Of a DNA stretch of 64,000 bases, positions 30,547 through 44,138 are shown piece after piece (position 1 is the stretch's first letter; each line of letters starts with the position of its first letter). A program made the translations under genes and the position numbers. A model generated the notes under the pieces. It searched no databases. It worked only from the letters and a program-made list of their open reading frames with translations, and was not told the origin of the DNA. Source of the DNA: Nymphaea colorata (taxonomy: Eukaryota; Streptophyta; Magnoliopsida; Nymphaeales; Nymphaeaceae); NCBI RefSeq assembly GCF_008831285.2, contig NC_045138.2, positions 21,607,934 to 21,671,933 of the forward strand, read 5' to 3'.

Positions 30547-33500
30547 AAGAGCTCGCTCGTCAACATCTCCTCATTTCTTTTTACAAAAGAAAGTAAGTGA
30601 CTAGTTGACCCTGGATGGCAAGAATATTCCTGTCAAAACTAGGTTATTAAACAAAGTTAAGAATCCGCTGGCCTGATGAAGATGAGCTTCACCAGCATTG
30701 GACGGTGTTTTCTTCTCTTCATTTTATTCGTGCTTATTAGCTAAACAAAATTTGATTTTGTTAGCAAATCAAACACAACTGACATTACAAAATATGAAAC
30801 AGGTTACGTGCACACCATAAAGTTTTGCACATGGGTATGTAATAACCAAAATATCTCTAAGAAAATTTAAAAAAGAAGGTTTTTAAACGGAGAAAAATTC
30901 GTTATGGAAAAAGTTAATCTAAAATATACATTTCTTAAAAAAAAAACATAAAATACCCCTGCCCACTTCTTTTGTGATTGGTGTACATTTGTTGCGTGTA
31001 CACTCCGGTGCAAACAACTGGATCCCCCACAAAATAGAACAACAATGCAAGTTGGCCCGAACACTCAGTCCCGCGTTCCACCTTGGACACCGGACTGTGT
31101 GATGAGGGTTACTTTCATCCTTCTTAAACTCACTTTTGTCCTTATAACAGAGAGGTGCTTACTCTTTATCATGAAGGGTATTTTCGTAATTTTGTATCAA
31201 GCTTATAAAGCCCTAAGAGAAGAAAGAAGATCTCTAGTTTAAAGTTACCATTTTTTGGGACATTCATAAGTGTTCACATGGTTGGTTAATCGAGTGCAAA
31301 TTTACCACTTGAAATTATCATTTGGGACATTCATAACTGCTCACATGGTTCGTTATACAATATCAAAATGCCGTAAAGTTTTGATAGGAAGTAACTTTTC
31401 TGGCTACTGATCTCAATGACTATGAAAGAGGAGAACCCTGATAAAGCCACCAATTAACGAAGGATCCAGGAGTTACCATACGCATTTATCGAACATTGGA
31501 AGTGGGTAGATCACCAAATGAGGAGGATACCAACAAGACAGACAGTTGTATTTATCAAAACAGAGAGAAGAACTCTGAAACCGATGTAAATATAGCTTCT
31601 AAATCTAAAGGAAATGTACAAAATCAAAATCTAGACCTCACCCAGTTTTAATGGAACCTCTGTGTCTCGTAAAGGATTGACGGGGGAATCTTGAGGTCCT
31701 CATTTCTTTGTACAAAAGAAAGTCATGGACTAGTTGACTCTAGGATATGGCAACAAGAATATTCAGTTTCCAGACTAGACTGTCGAAAGAGATTGAAGAA
31801 TTTTGCCAGCCTGAAGATAATTCCTTCCCCTTTGTTCTTCTTTTCAGAAAGCAAAATTTGTTGGAACAGGCAAGCCACGAAACAGTGACGAGCTCCTGGG
31901 TTTGTCTACAAGGTGTGAAGAAGCTAGAGACAAAACTACCTTTCTCTGTCTTCATGCCGTTATTGACGAAACATTAAGGGGCACTTGATATATCCAGAGT
32001 CATGGAATTTTAGAATCAAAATGCTCATTTTTTAAGAAACTAAAATTATTATACACACGTCCTATTTTGTTTTCAGAATTAGGAAACTGAAACCTGAAAT
32101 TTTGATTCCATTCCAATTTGAAGAGTCCTTATGATTATGATTTTTTTTTCATTCTTGAATCAAAATTCCAAAGCAGCAAATGCCCCCAGTGAAAACAACC
32201 CAAGCACCTTAAACAGCCTTGTCAATGGTATTAGGACAACAAGAGAATATGAAGAAGAAGAATTTTGGGGTGTTAAAGGTCATTATTTATGAACAAAACT
32301 AAAACTTTTCCTATCCTTTCATTTCCTTTACATAGCTAAACAAACATGAATATTTAATGATTCATTTTATTTTCTTTCCTTCGTATGCAAAAAAGCTTTT
32401 ATAATAGTTTATTTCACAGATGAGGGTTCAAATCTGCCGAATCTGTTAAATGAGGTTGCTAGATAGTTAAAAATTAGAGATCCATCAGTGAAACTATCAT
32501 AAACCTTTACTAAAAGTGTTATGAACTGTTTTTACGCCATAAAACGTTCTTTACGCTCTTATGCCGACTGCTTTTAGTGACAGATTTTTATATATATCAT
32601 TGTATTTGGCCCAAACACTGCATGTTTCATTTACATGATGCCAATACCGATGTTGGCATAATTGATCATTTTTTCTTTGTCTACATAAAAATTAATTTGT
32701 CCACGTTGGTGTGATTTACTAACCTGCTTAAACCTCAAGTTTTTTTTTTTTTTCATAAACTTCGGAAAAGAATTGGGACTTTGGATTGGTTTATTAATTC
32801 GCACATACATATATACAAGATTTTATAATTGTCAAAAGTTTCAGAATGTCTCAAATATCAAAAGTCTACATCATAAATCCAACTACATTCCGTCTTGGTT
32901 AAGTTTCTGTATCCTGAACTATCCCATCCCATCCATTTGTAGTTCTAGATTCATATTCAAAAGAGTAATTTATCAACTGCACTTCTATTAATACTTCATC
33001 TAGAAAGACTATCAAGCAGTACATGTAAGAGTCCCTTAAATTCTAGTTTAATTGGGGCATTTTGGTTCTCTTATTAATTCACAACTTTTTCTCTTCTTTT
33101 TTCTTCCAACCGCCTATCTGAAAAAAAAAAAAAAAAAAATCGAAGGCTGAGATCATTGGTTACTAGTATGCCCTCCCTTAATTCTTAAATGGCACGCCTC
33201 ACTTAATTCAACAGCTTTTTTTTTCATTTGGTTTAGAAGCTATGAATTTGCCCTTGTGTTTACGTGCGCAGTGATCCCGTAAATCATTTGAATGTAACAT
33301 TACTTGGAAAGTTACGATGTCTCTTATTCCAAATTAGTTAGAAAGTTTATCTCACAGACATAGTTGTACCAGATGTGTCTTTCTCTCTCTCGTCAAAATA
33401 AGACTCTCTTTTAAATATTTCATCATTTATTTGGTTTCCAGTTTTATTACCAAAATGACTTTTTGTTAAAATGCAAATGTGCCTTTTTAAGTACAAAGAT

Positions 33501-34792
33501 AAAAAAAACACACCGTTTTCATTTTCTTGTGGATATGTTAATTTTGTTATCATATTTTTCATCTTTTCACGATGTCCTACTGCTAACAGGTTTTTTCAAG
33601 TTCTTTCATGAGCCGCCCAAGTCTAACTCGGGTGCCCAACGAATTTGAATCTGCCTCATTACCGCTTTTGTTTTGCACTTTAAACATATGAAACAAGATA
33701 CCTCACAATATGAAGCACCAACATATTAGTCCCTCAAATTTCTTAAGAATTATGACATAAAATTGTTCTTAATTCTGTCTCTGAGATATTATAATCGGAT
33801 CATCCTAAACAACATGCATCTTCATGTATTCGGTTACTGGTCCGGCTGAATACATGAAGACCAAATTCCAAGCTAAAACTAACGCCCAATGCAGGTGGCT
33901 ACTTTTGATTCACACCCGAAAATATTACGAACTAGAATACTTAGACGTTTAGACGTACGGCAAAGTATATAAGCCTCTTGAGAATTTTCAAATTAGTTTA
34001 CTATTCTTAAGTCCTGCCGATACTTGGAATATTACAATTTTCATGATTTCTCATTTAAATTTTCTACATTTAACACCACACATGTGAAGACGAAAAGACA
34101 TAGTCAAGGCAATTTAATGAGGACTTGTGGCTCCTCTGGAACTTCGTTAAAAATTAATATAATTGATGGGAGCCAGTTTTTGGTTGCACAATGTCGAATA
34201 GTTTGCTACTGAATAACAATTGCTAGCGATAGACTGCTGTTCTTTGTAGTTTTAATTTTGTGTTTACTTTAATTTATATCTCCTTCTCCCCCTCCTACCC
34301 TCTCTTTTACAATTAGGTTTTTATTGGTCAAACGAGCCAGTTGGATGTGATTCAATTAGTCTGGTTTACAGTCAAAATCTGAGGCTTTTGATTGTTTTGT
34401 TAGTGCCGAAGTACTTTCTGTGGAAGGATACAGAAATGTTCCAAACCCATAGGAGTTGTCTGCGACAGTAGCACATTGTTACTGTCTCAAAAATCTAACC
34501 CAAAACTTGGAGCAGATTCATGGCAATCTGTTACTTATTGCTGCCAAACGACATATAAGTCACAAAAAAGTATGTTCTTCCAACCATGGAACAATGTAAC
34601 CTCATGAAGAACTGACAAAGTTCTACAAATAAGAGGTCCATCTTATTGCCGGTTGTCTTGGGGTCTTTAGATCCTGTTCTATAAACGCCCAGCAAAGCAA
34701 AATGTACTCATTAGATCTGCAATTCAACTAATTAGCCATACTTTTGCTCACAGCTGCCAAGAAAGGGATTCATGTTAAAGTATGCTATTCTT
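30547..34792. other. Gene-poor AT-rich intergenic DNA
   Basis: No coding region was recognised on either strand. It holds poly-A/T tracts (32740, 33120), a degraded Tourist-like MITE (31978-32187) and a short hairpin at 33820-33859. All open frames are under 100 codons and lack family motifs. Confidence 0.6.
31978..32187. mobile_element. Degraded Tourist-like MITE
   Basis: The left end GGGGCACTTGATATATCC faces the right end GCAAATGCCCC, and subterminal TGGAATTTTAGAATCAAAAT pairs with GAATCAAAATTCCA. The flanks do not match (TAA against CAG), so the right edge or the duplication has decayed. Confidence 0.45.
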
Positions 34793-35283
34793 CAATGTGT
34801 AAATTTTTGTACTTTCTTTTCACAGGTTTCTAAAGTTGACAAGTGGTGGTCCACCCTTGTGGAAAAAGAAAGAACATTGCAGCCATCTTTGTCAACTTGT
34901 CTGGGATTTTTAGGCCTCTATTTGAAAGTTGTCAAGAGAGTGGGCCTGCTAATAAATATGCTATGTTATAGGTTCTGCATCCTTTTAAGACAAGCTATGC
35001 TATATATTTGCTAACCATACTTTAAAGTTTAAACATACTTCCTACACATTGCACCCTCACATTCATGTTACATACCTATTGCAAATATACAATTCCGCTA
35101 ATACACCTAATGTATACAGGTATAATTGTTATATACCTGTTGCAAACATAGAAATCTAGTATAGGCGTATTATATATTAATATTACATGATAATCTCTTC
35201 TCATACAATTTGCCAAACATAGAAGTTTCCTTCATTTCTTGATTGTGAAGTTTTTTAAGGTAATCTGCAAAGTGTTTTTTCAC

Positions 35284-35342
<59 letters not shown>

Positions 35343-36470
35343 GCTTTACAACATCATTGACTATCAACAAAAATGTATAGAAGATAAGGTTTTGGATATT
35401 ATGCAGGTCAATAGGTTTCATTTGTTGAACAAGGCAGCTTAGCTAGTGACTGAACGTGGTATTCAATTACAGAAACATAGGCAACAAGAAAACTTCCATA
35501 CAACTGTCCAAGGATTTCCAGAAAAGAATGCCTTTGCATTCACCTTCATTAAATCAGAGGATACGAAGGTCAGCTGGTTTTACAAGTTGGCCACCCACGT
35601 TCAATAATGGTAGTATTAATTAATAGCGTCAACTAGCAGCCAACAATCTAAAATATGGTGGATGACAACCATGGACAACAATATCAGAGAGGGCCAAATG
35701 CAGCGGTTTGGTACTATTGTGGGATCAAAGGTAGTTAAATTCCCACAGGGAGAACAATACTCATCGTTTGTGAAACTTTATGGATAAATGATTCTATGAT
35801 GGTAATTAAGCTTTTAAATCTCCTTATATAAGCCATACTATTAATGACAGGTTCCAACAAAGGGCCTTATGTTATTGTGTGTGGATTTTCTTGAATGTAT
35901 AAATTTTTGTACTCCTTGGGTATGCTTCTGCAGGTTTTTGATGTCGAAAAGCAGTGGTTTGCTCGTGGAAGAACAAAAGAGCTCTTGTGGAAAAACAAAA
36001 AGCATCATCGTTATCTCTTTTAACTTGTTTGAAATTTTTATCTGAGTTGAAGAACAATTCAGCAGACAAGCCTTGAGTTCAAAGTTGCAAGAAAAACTGA
36101 GGCTGGTTAAATCTGCTGTCGCAGTTTGCACATGATCTTTTGACCTGCGATGTTATAAATATGCTATATCAAAATCAAATATACTTGTTATCCATCACAA
36201 TTGTGATATACAATGTTATGTACCTGTGAGATTTGGAAAAATGTACTTGCATATCACACCTGCACACTCACATTGTAATATTATATATCTCTTACAAATA
36301 TATAATTCTGCCAACCTACTCTACTATATACAAATATACATGTTATATACCTAGTACAGACATACAAACCTACCATAAATCTGTCATGTACAACATGATA
36401 CTCACTTGTTATGCTGTTTGCATATACATATAAAATGAGGTTTCTCACATTCCTTGCCATTATTGTGATA
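34793..36470. repeat. Diverged ~1.1-kb tandem duplication with exon-like sequence
   Basis: The segment starting AATGTGTAAATTTTTGTAC at 34793 recurs as AATGTATAAATTTTTGTAC at 35894. Both contain a pyrimidine tract, CAGGTTT and then a related 100-bp block (KWWSTLVEKERTLQPSLSTC in the first copy). Both then have similar AT-rich tails with CACCCTCACATT / CACACTCACATT motifs. The second copy has frameshifts. The origin of the exon-like block was not recognised; it could be a gene fragment or part of an old element. Confidence 0.6.
35288..35339. repeat. (GA)n microsatellite
   Basis: About 26 GA units inside the first copy of the tandem duplication and absent from the second. Confidence 0.95.
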
Positions 36471-37004
36471 CCATGAAAAATATACATCTGACAACTCCTG
36501 TGCTATTAAGTTCATCTATGTTATCAGCTAATCTCTTATGGATGGGAGAGGTGGCATTAAGAAGTGACCTTTGTAAAATTATTGGTAGATTAGTGACAAA
36601 ACATACAGTGAGGCTCTATTTGGAAATCGTGTAAATGAGAGAGGAAATTGTGAAAATTGTAAAGCATTGACGTTTCCAGGTATTTCAATTTCTTATTCTC
36701 TGATATATAAAATCAACAAGAAGTCCAGAAGCTGTTGAGTATGATTCATCAGGAGCTCATCCATCATAGACACAAATGAAGTATGCCAAGAATCAATATA
36801 CGTTGTCTTAATATTCTTTTGTGAAAAGATTTTAACATGGAACCAGAGCACACCTGACCTTTCGGTGCTCCTGTTGCATGTTCCTTGTATGGGGATTCCT
36901 TCATGGGGACTAAAGTAGATCCCTCTCTAAATTTAGGCCAAAGCTTGTAGCTACAAACTAGTGTCATTAATCAGGAGCCAAACCTGCTCCAAAAATTTAA
37001 ACAA

Positions 37005-38800
37005 TTATGCTACTTAGTGGATCAAATTACTTATCATGGTCAAAGACAGCTATGTTGGTCCTTGGCAAAAAGTTCAAGCTTAGGACCATTAACAGTAAAA
37101 TTAATCTAAGCTTAACAAATCTCATTAGAAAGTGAAGAACATTTGAACCATACAGCTCATTATAAAAGTGGAGAAAATTTGAACCATATGGCTACGTCAT
37201 GGCTCTTAAATTCAATGGGGTCATCCATAGCAGAAGGGTCTATATTCTTTGACACAACAAAAGAAACTTGGGGTTCCTGGAAAGAAGTGTATGGGGAACA
37301 AAGGAATGCTTATTGTGTATACCAGTTACATCAACAGATTGCTCAATTTTAAAAAGATAACAAATTGTTCCATACAAACCCAAGTTCACTTTGAGTATCT
37401 GGAACAAGTTGAATATGCATCGTCCTACGTCTATTGATCCAACTGCATTCAAACAACACATGAAGGATGACAAAATTTTTAAAATTCTTGTTAGTTCGGG
37501 ACAAGACTTTTTAGTCCCTTAGGAACTAGATTTATAATGCTCCAAAACTTCCTTCACTTGATGGCATTTGTGACATTACTTAATGTCAACAAACAAGGAG
37601 GAAAATGATGAATGGTGATTCCAAACCCATTAGTGATCTTCAATAGAAGATGGCCAGCACAGAAGCTACCCAGGGCCAGGTCGCAACCATGGTATACCTT
37701 GGCCACATGAATTGCAAAAAGTTTGGACACAGTAAAGAAAGACATTTGGAGATAACTGGCAGACCTAAATATGGAGGGCGAAACTCCTCTTCCATGAAAG
37801 GAGACTAATAACAATTTATGATCTTAAGTGGCTGTTTCACAAATTCAAAAGATCAATTAGGTAGTGACTAGCATGAGTGAGCGTGGTAGAAGATGACAAA
37901 TCAGGTATAACTCATGCTCTTACTTCTCACAAATTCATGAACACATGGGCATCAGATGCCATGATAATTGACAGGTTTTATAGACCAGCTTATTGAAATA
38001 AAGTATGAAGAAAAGGACCTAATAGGTTGGCTAATGGCTGCCTTGTTTATGCCAAAGGTGATAGCGAAGTTGCTTTCCATTGAAGAAGTTCAAAGATCAC
38101 TTGGATTTATTTTCTTAGGCAAAAAAGTATGAAGTTTCCGGGGCTTTTAAGGAACCCTACAACATAATCGGATCTCATTTTGAAACCAAAATAAGAACTT
38201 TGGCGTCGGATTATAAAGGAGAACATGATGAAGACAATGTTGCTATCCAAAGGTCCCAAACAATATGTTTTTGCATATCCAAACAAAATGAGGTGGTAAA
38301 AAAAGAACAAGAAACACTTTTTTAAAATGACTTCGGCATTGATCTTTCAAATGAATGTGCATGAAAAGTTCTGGTCTGATGCCATTGCCATGACTTATTA
38401 TCTTGTTAACTTAACTGAGTCCTTGAGAACAAAGTCCCTTGAGGTTCTCAAGCAAAAAAGTTATTCACCAAAGCAATTAAAACTTTTGGTTAAAAGTGTT
38501 ATCTGCACATACGTGAGAGCCAGTGGAAATGGAATTGCTAAATTTATCCTTTTGGGCTATTTTTTAGAAATGTTAAGAGTCTGTAGTTGGGAAAGCATTT
38601 TTTTCACAAGATCTTGGCTTTTCTTAGCAAGAACATTATTATATAGTCATCTGTCTGAAAGGAGTATTCCGTCCAGATATGGTTACTCCACGCATTCTGT
38701 CAAGATATGCTTACCCCACCCTACCATGATGATGGAGCTCCTCTTAACATTCAGTTGGAAGGTGGTGATCATAAGTCTCAAGTTCACCATACAACGTCCT
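37005..38800 (+). mobile_element. Decayed Ty1/copia gag-integrase fragment
   Basis: Plus-strand remnants appear in copia order. Gag has SNYLSWSKTAMLVLG near 37025 and WLLNSMGSSIAEGSIFF at 37190-37250. A knuckle-like NCKKFGHSKERH is near 37712. An integrase C-terminal part from 38327 reads FQMNVHEKFWSDAIAMTYYL and then KFILLGYF. Stops and frameshifts separate them, and there is no reverse transcriptase. No LTRs were seen. Confidence 0.8.
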
Positions 38801-41073
38801 TAAAAACCAGAAACCAGATGAGTTTACGTGTTTCAATGATCAAGAAAGATATAGTTGTTCTAGTCCATGGAAGGTACCAAGGAACAAAGATGAGTATGCT
38901 TGTGTTTTTGGGTGTCTCTGTGTGTGTGTGAGAGAAAGAGAGAGAGAGAGAGATCTGAGATAATAGAAGTAATTCAAGAATAAAATGAAGATGCTAGTAA
39001 TAGATGATCTTGATATATCAAGCCTCCTGCTACGCCAGTTTCCTTTGTAATGCTTCGTCAAAGAGTGCATAATTGCATACCAATGGTTGTTTCACTCAAT
39101 ATAAGAACAAAAAATGAACAGTTATAGATATCGAATTTTAAGAACTCTGATAAACTAAATGGCTTATCTTTTTCCTCCATTCCCACCCGAACAAATATTT
39201 AGCACCAAGAACTAGGAAACTAGAACTCCTGATCAGGAAAAAATTGTCAGAGAATTGTTTAAGAGCTGGGAAACAGCCAAAATGGAAAAAAGCAAAGCAT
39301 AATCAAGAAGCTGGACAGTAAACCTAAGTGATTTCAATATCCATGAAAACTTTTTGTCAGCTTTTATAGCTATGATATGATATTGAAGTCGTGAATAATA
39401 AACACAGGTCTAATCACGTGCAACAAATTTCTGGATGTTTTAGTTGTAAATCTAACATATTCAGCAGTATGGTGTACCCTGCATCAAACTGGATAAGTTT
39501 AGGACAGATTCTTAATTGAAATTACATCGAGTCCAAGAATGTTCAAAAAAATAACTTTAAAGGTATTTTCTATAGTGAGCCTTGGATTTTTCTATACAAT
39601 GTTAAACTTAGGTAGTCACAGACTCCATATCCAACCGCTAAGCACGAGAAATTAACACTGCAAACTCAAATTTGCAAGTTGCGCTCTAGGCTTTCACATT
39701 AGAATGCAAGTTTTTCCTTGGATTAGACTTCAATCATTGGTTGATCGTGAGGTGGAGGCACAGTAGAAGATGAGAAAAAGAGGCATGGAAGCAGCAACGG
39801 AAGATTACCTTTGAGCAATCAAACGAATTAATGAGGAAGGAATCGGTCGATTCCTGAATGAACAAAACCCAGTCGCACATTACCGATCGCTTAGCCAGCA
39901 ACTTGCCGCTGCACGGTCGCCTAGCGGGCCCTGAAGGTCACCTGCACGCTCCCCTGCCGATTGCCAGCCTCACGCTGATCTCCGACAACCGTCGCCGGAG
40001 TTCGTACCCCAAAAGGAAAACAATATCCCAATACAATAGTGCCGGGACACAAATGGCGGGCGGGAGAAGCGTTGTGCGAAGGACTTTGCATGCAATATCG
40101 GCTGGCACCGAGACCCAAAGTATTGCCCTAGGTTCATTCTCGCCCTCGACGGCTGACGGCGTCGGGGTACTCGACTGGATTCCGGGTAAAAAGGGGTTTC
40201 GGGTCGGTTCGATAATTTTTCGGGCCGGATCGGTTCGATAATTTCTCGGGCCAGGTCGGGCTCAGCCTGTGCGCAACAAGATACATAAAAACTAACTTTG
40301 CTATATGTATATTTTTCATTATAAATAATAAATATGTGTGTATATATTTAAATTTATATATTGTTAATGTTTTTTATTAAAATTGAGTTGAGCTTGTGAG
40401 AAAGTTGAAGATAAACTCATCTGCTGTACACATTTACAGGTAGTTAGGTTCGATCTTCGCTAAATATTGGACTTGGATGTACATCAGAAAATGGTTAAGA
40501 AGGTGAACCGATTTTTTTTATCAAGATCACGTAAATGTGTATAAATTAATTTAATAATCAAATAAATGTGGCACAACATCCCATAAAATTAGAATAATAG
40601 GGAGAAGATCGGCATAGCTTCTCCACAAGGATGACATACAAATAAAGAAAATATGTTTTGTGACCAAAGACAAACATCTTATCTACACTGAGAGTGGAGA
40701 ACATTAGCCAAGATTATCGTCGATCCTGTTGTCAATTTGGAGAAATTCGAAAAATCATGCCGAGATGAAATATGAGTTATTTCATACTCAATTTGAGGGA
40801 CAGATCTAATCCCTTGCAAGTTTCTCATATATATATATATATATATAGCAAATGGTCGTATAAAAGATACGGAGGAGCTTCATTGTTTGTAAGGACTATC
40901 TACCATATAAAATCATGTAAGGGGAACTGCAGAGTCATGGAATCTTGTTATATCTCATCATACTGTTTTGGACAATGAAAGTTATGCGCTACTCTTAAGG
41001 TCTTTTGTACATTTCGAACATAGGATTTTCAGAGTTAATTTATTTTGAAAAGAAGAAGAAGAATATATATGTG
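38801..41073. other. Intergenic DNA with a GC-rich patch
   Basis: No recognised gene. A GC-richer patch at 39860-40260 contains an open frame of 127 codons without family motifs and a short ~28-bp repeat (GGTTCGATAATTTTTCGGG and GGTTCGATAATTTCTCGGG). It may be degraded transposon or leader DNA. The remainder is AT-rich with short AT and GA runs. Confidence 0.5.
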
Positions 41074-41246
41074 CAAGGGCGGAGCCAGAGTAGGGCCCCT
41101 TGCCCTACCTTAAAAAAAAAATTAAAACTTACATGTAAATTTACTTGTCTTATATAAAAAATTTTAAAACTAATATTTCTGCCCATGTTAAAATTTAGGA
41201 ACTTTAGTTTGGCCCTCCTCATAAAATTTTTTTGGCTCCGTCTTTG
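41074..41246. mobile_element. Degraded hAT-like MITE, GGCGGAGCC family
   Basis: The left end CAAGGGCGGAGCCAGAG and right end TTTGGCTCCGTCTTTG are inverted repeats. At 173 bp it is the same length as the complete copy at 3413, with a similar AT-rich interior. Flanking 8-mers do not match. Confidence 0.6.
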
Positions 41247-44138
41247 AAAACGGAAAAAAATGAAAGAAGGAAAACTCTAATATATACTTGTTAGAGAGCC
41301 TGAAAACGAGTATGATAACAAGCAGAATAGTGTTGTTACACATAATTTTCTAATGAAAGAACATCATCATCAACAACCTCAAACTTTGGTTAAAATTATT
41401 TTATTTGGATGTTCATCATTTATAATTTAAAAAGCTTTAATCGACGACCCTTCATTCTTTATCTGATCCCATTTGTTTGTCCGGATAAAGAGATCCAACA
41501 TTTGATTCGTAGATTCAATTTTTAAAAGAAAGATCCTTGAAATTGACATATTCAGTAATCATACAAAATGTACCAAACAGCAATAACATGCTCGGGATAT
41601 TAATTTTGACAAGCAAGTGCGCGGCAAATGATGATTCATGCCAAATGCTTAATTAAGTTTGAAGGTAAACTTACGCTGAATACTCTAAGTAGTGATAAAT
41701 GCTTTCCAAAGTAGCTCACTAATTGCATACTGCGCCTGTTTATGTAGAGGAAATTTGGTATAATCCAGACCATTTAGGTCAGAGATAAAAACCAGACCTC
41801 TTAATTTCTTGTTAAAATTTGAGCAAAATATGGACATTCTAAAATGCTTATACACACTAATTTAACATTAAGAAGACCTTGATTCAAGTTGTTTGTATAA
41901 ACAATACTGATGTTTTACTAGTAAAATTTTGGTGTTACAAGAGTTGTTTGTTTTTCTATTATTATAAAAATGTTATTGGACTCAAGAAATGATTAACTTA
42001 ATATATGTTTCTCATCAAAACATTCTTAAGATGATATTGTATGGTTAGATTGTTCAAAAAGATGGTGCAACAATCGATTTTGAGGAGTCTGCTTTTTGTC
42101 CTTGACCTAATATTCTAGGATCTACCAGTTTCTCTCTCTCTCTCTCTCTCTCTTTATATATATATATATATATATATATCCTGAGATTTCATCCAAGGCA
42201 CAACCCACTAAGTCAATCTCTTTTGATTTGGGATGTCAACAGATATACCCTTAATTGTATCTATTTTTTTTGGATATTCACATATTCAAATTGAAATAAG
42301 AACAAAGAAAAGTCATATCTGAATCTGAAATCCAATTTCACAATTTGAATCCGATCAAAATATGATTTTTACATGCATTTCTAAATCCAAATTTTGAATT
42401 GGATTCGATCAATTTTCAAAATTTAAGAGCATTGATCTTATGATATTTATTTAAAAATAAATCCGATCCAAATATGGATCCAAATCGAATCAGATATTCT
42501 GATTTCTTTATCAAATATTAATTTTTTTGTCATATCCTTTCTTTTTTTGAAATAGTTCAGTTGAATATCCAATTCAAATCGGATATATTTAGATTCCTAC
42601 TTTTGGTCCAATATATGTTAAATTTATGACCTTTTTCTGAGTTTATCCTTTCTATGTCACTCATACTCATGTTAAGAAAGTAACAAGGTGGTGGCTCCCT
42701 TCATTTTTGTCCCCAGCTTCCATGCATATCATGATAATGGCTGTACTTAACAAGACATGGAAATGATGCGAAGTGAAAAACGAGACATGAAAACAAAGAA
42801 ACAACGGCTATATGCATATACACTGGTTCATAGTTTTACCTAATCCGATGGTATATATAGGTAAGTTCAGTATAAACTTTGTGTTAAGAATCATCTGTTA
42901 GTTCATAACTTTGGGCAAATAAAATCTAGGCATTCTAACCCATAAAAACTTTTGATGCATTTTGAGCCATTGAATATATATGCCCTTTATTTTCCTTGTT
43001 ACATATTGATTTTGGTTTATTTGTTAATAAAGTATTTATGTAGTTCATCACATTAGCTTGTCGTAAGGCAGGAAACGTTGTCGCACGTTTGTTTGTGTGC
43101 TCTTATATTTGGGTGAGCGAGAGGATCATCCCATGACCCGAAGCAAGGCCTGAAGGACCTCTCATTCCCTTTGCATCTGGGGTCCTAAGTAGCGTCAGTG
43201 TTAACGATAGAACGGTGCACCTTCAACTTGGATGTTGCGCCCTACTACCTTAAGACACAAAAACATGCTATGCCCCTTGAAGCATGTGTGTGCTTATATA
43301 TATTAACAAAATATAAAAGAAAAATAAACAAAAATGAACCGGCTTTCCTTAAGTGGAAAATGAAATAGAATCCTTAAATTTTATATTCTTATTTTTCATT
43401 TCCACAAGTGTAGTTTTTCAAGAACAACTAGATTGATCATCAACTATTCCATGTCACTACTGAATCGTACTAAAAACAATTTTTTTTTCTTGATAAGTAT
43501 GGACATTGACCCAATAGGGGGGGTGCATTTATATTTTTAACATTCCATGTATTTATAAGTAGCAGCCTAGTATTTATGAAATTACAAGTTACCACCTGAA
43601 TTTGTAAACTAATTCACAAATAGATGCTTCATGAATGAAAAGTATTGAAATAAACTTAAGCATGCCATTTTAACACAAACATGTATCCATTAAGTTGTCT
43701 ATTTGACTATTACACATTTACTTGCAAATATATCAAAAAATAGAGAAGTCACTTGTAAAATTCTTTATTCTCTACTAATTATAAAAAAAGCTTAATCACA
43801 TTCTTTTATGAATTTTAGGGGGTGTTTGATTACTCGAGAGTTTAAATCCATGAATCTGGTGTGGCATGCTTTCACTAACGTAACAAAAGATTTATAATAA
43901 ACTCCATGGTTTATCAAACTAATATTCTTTGGAGAGACCCAAGATCCATACTTAAGATTCTTATTTTACTTTGCATTGACGATAAAATTGGAAAAAGTAA
44001 GATTGGAGGAGAGAGGGACTTATTTTAAATCAACGTTTTCAAATCCCAAGGATCTCAAATTGGAGTTATCATAAAAAACTTTTTCTTGGTAATTTAAACG
44101 TAATTTAAAAAAAAATTAATAAATGAGTGTACTGCTGC
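41247..44138. other. AT-rich intergenic DNA
   Basis: No gene was recognised. It contains a compound microsatellite at 42129-42179. A degenerate repeat at 42230-42600 is built of GGATATTCA / AAATCGGATAT motifs, starting GGGATGTCAACAGAT, and resembles the start of the GGAT-rich stretch at 48130. Confidence 0.55.
42129..42179. repeat. Compound (TC)n(TA)n microsatellite
   Basis: A TC run is directly joined to a TA run. Confidence 0.9.

Noticed and set aside
32401-32450. Another B-box-like GGGTTCAAATCTGCCG
   Set aside because: Isolated motif without other tRNA or SINE structure.
39858-40241. 127-codon GC-rich plus-strand frame
   Set aside because: No recognisable family, an internal short repeat, and no supporting neighbours. 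It may be leader or transposon DNA.
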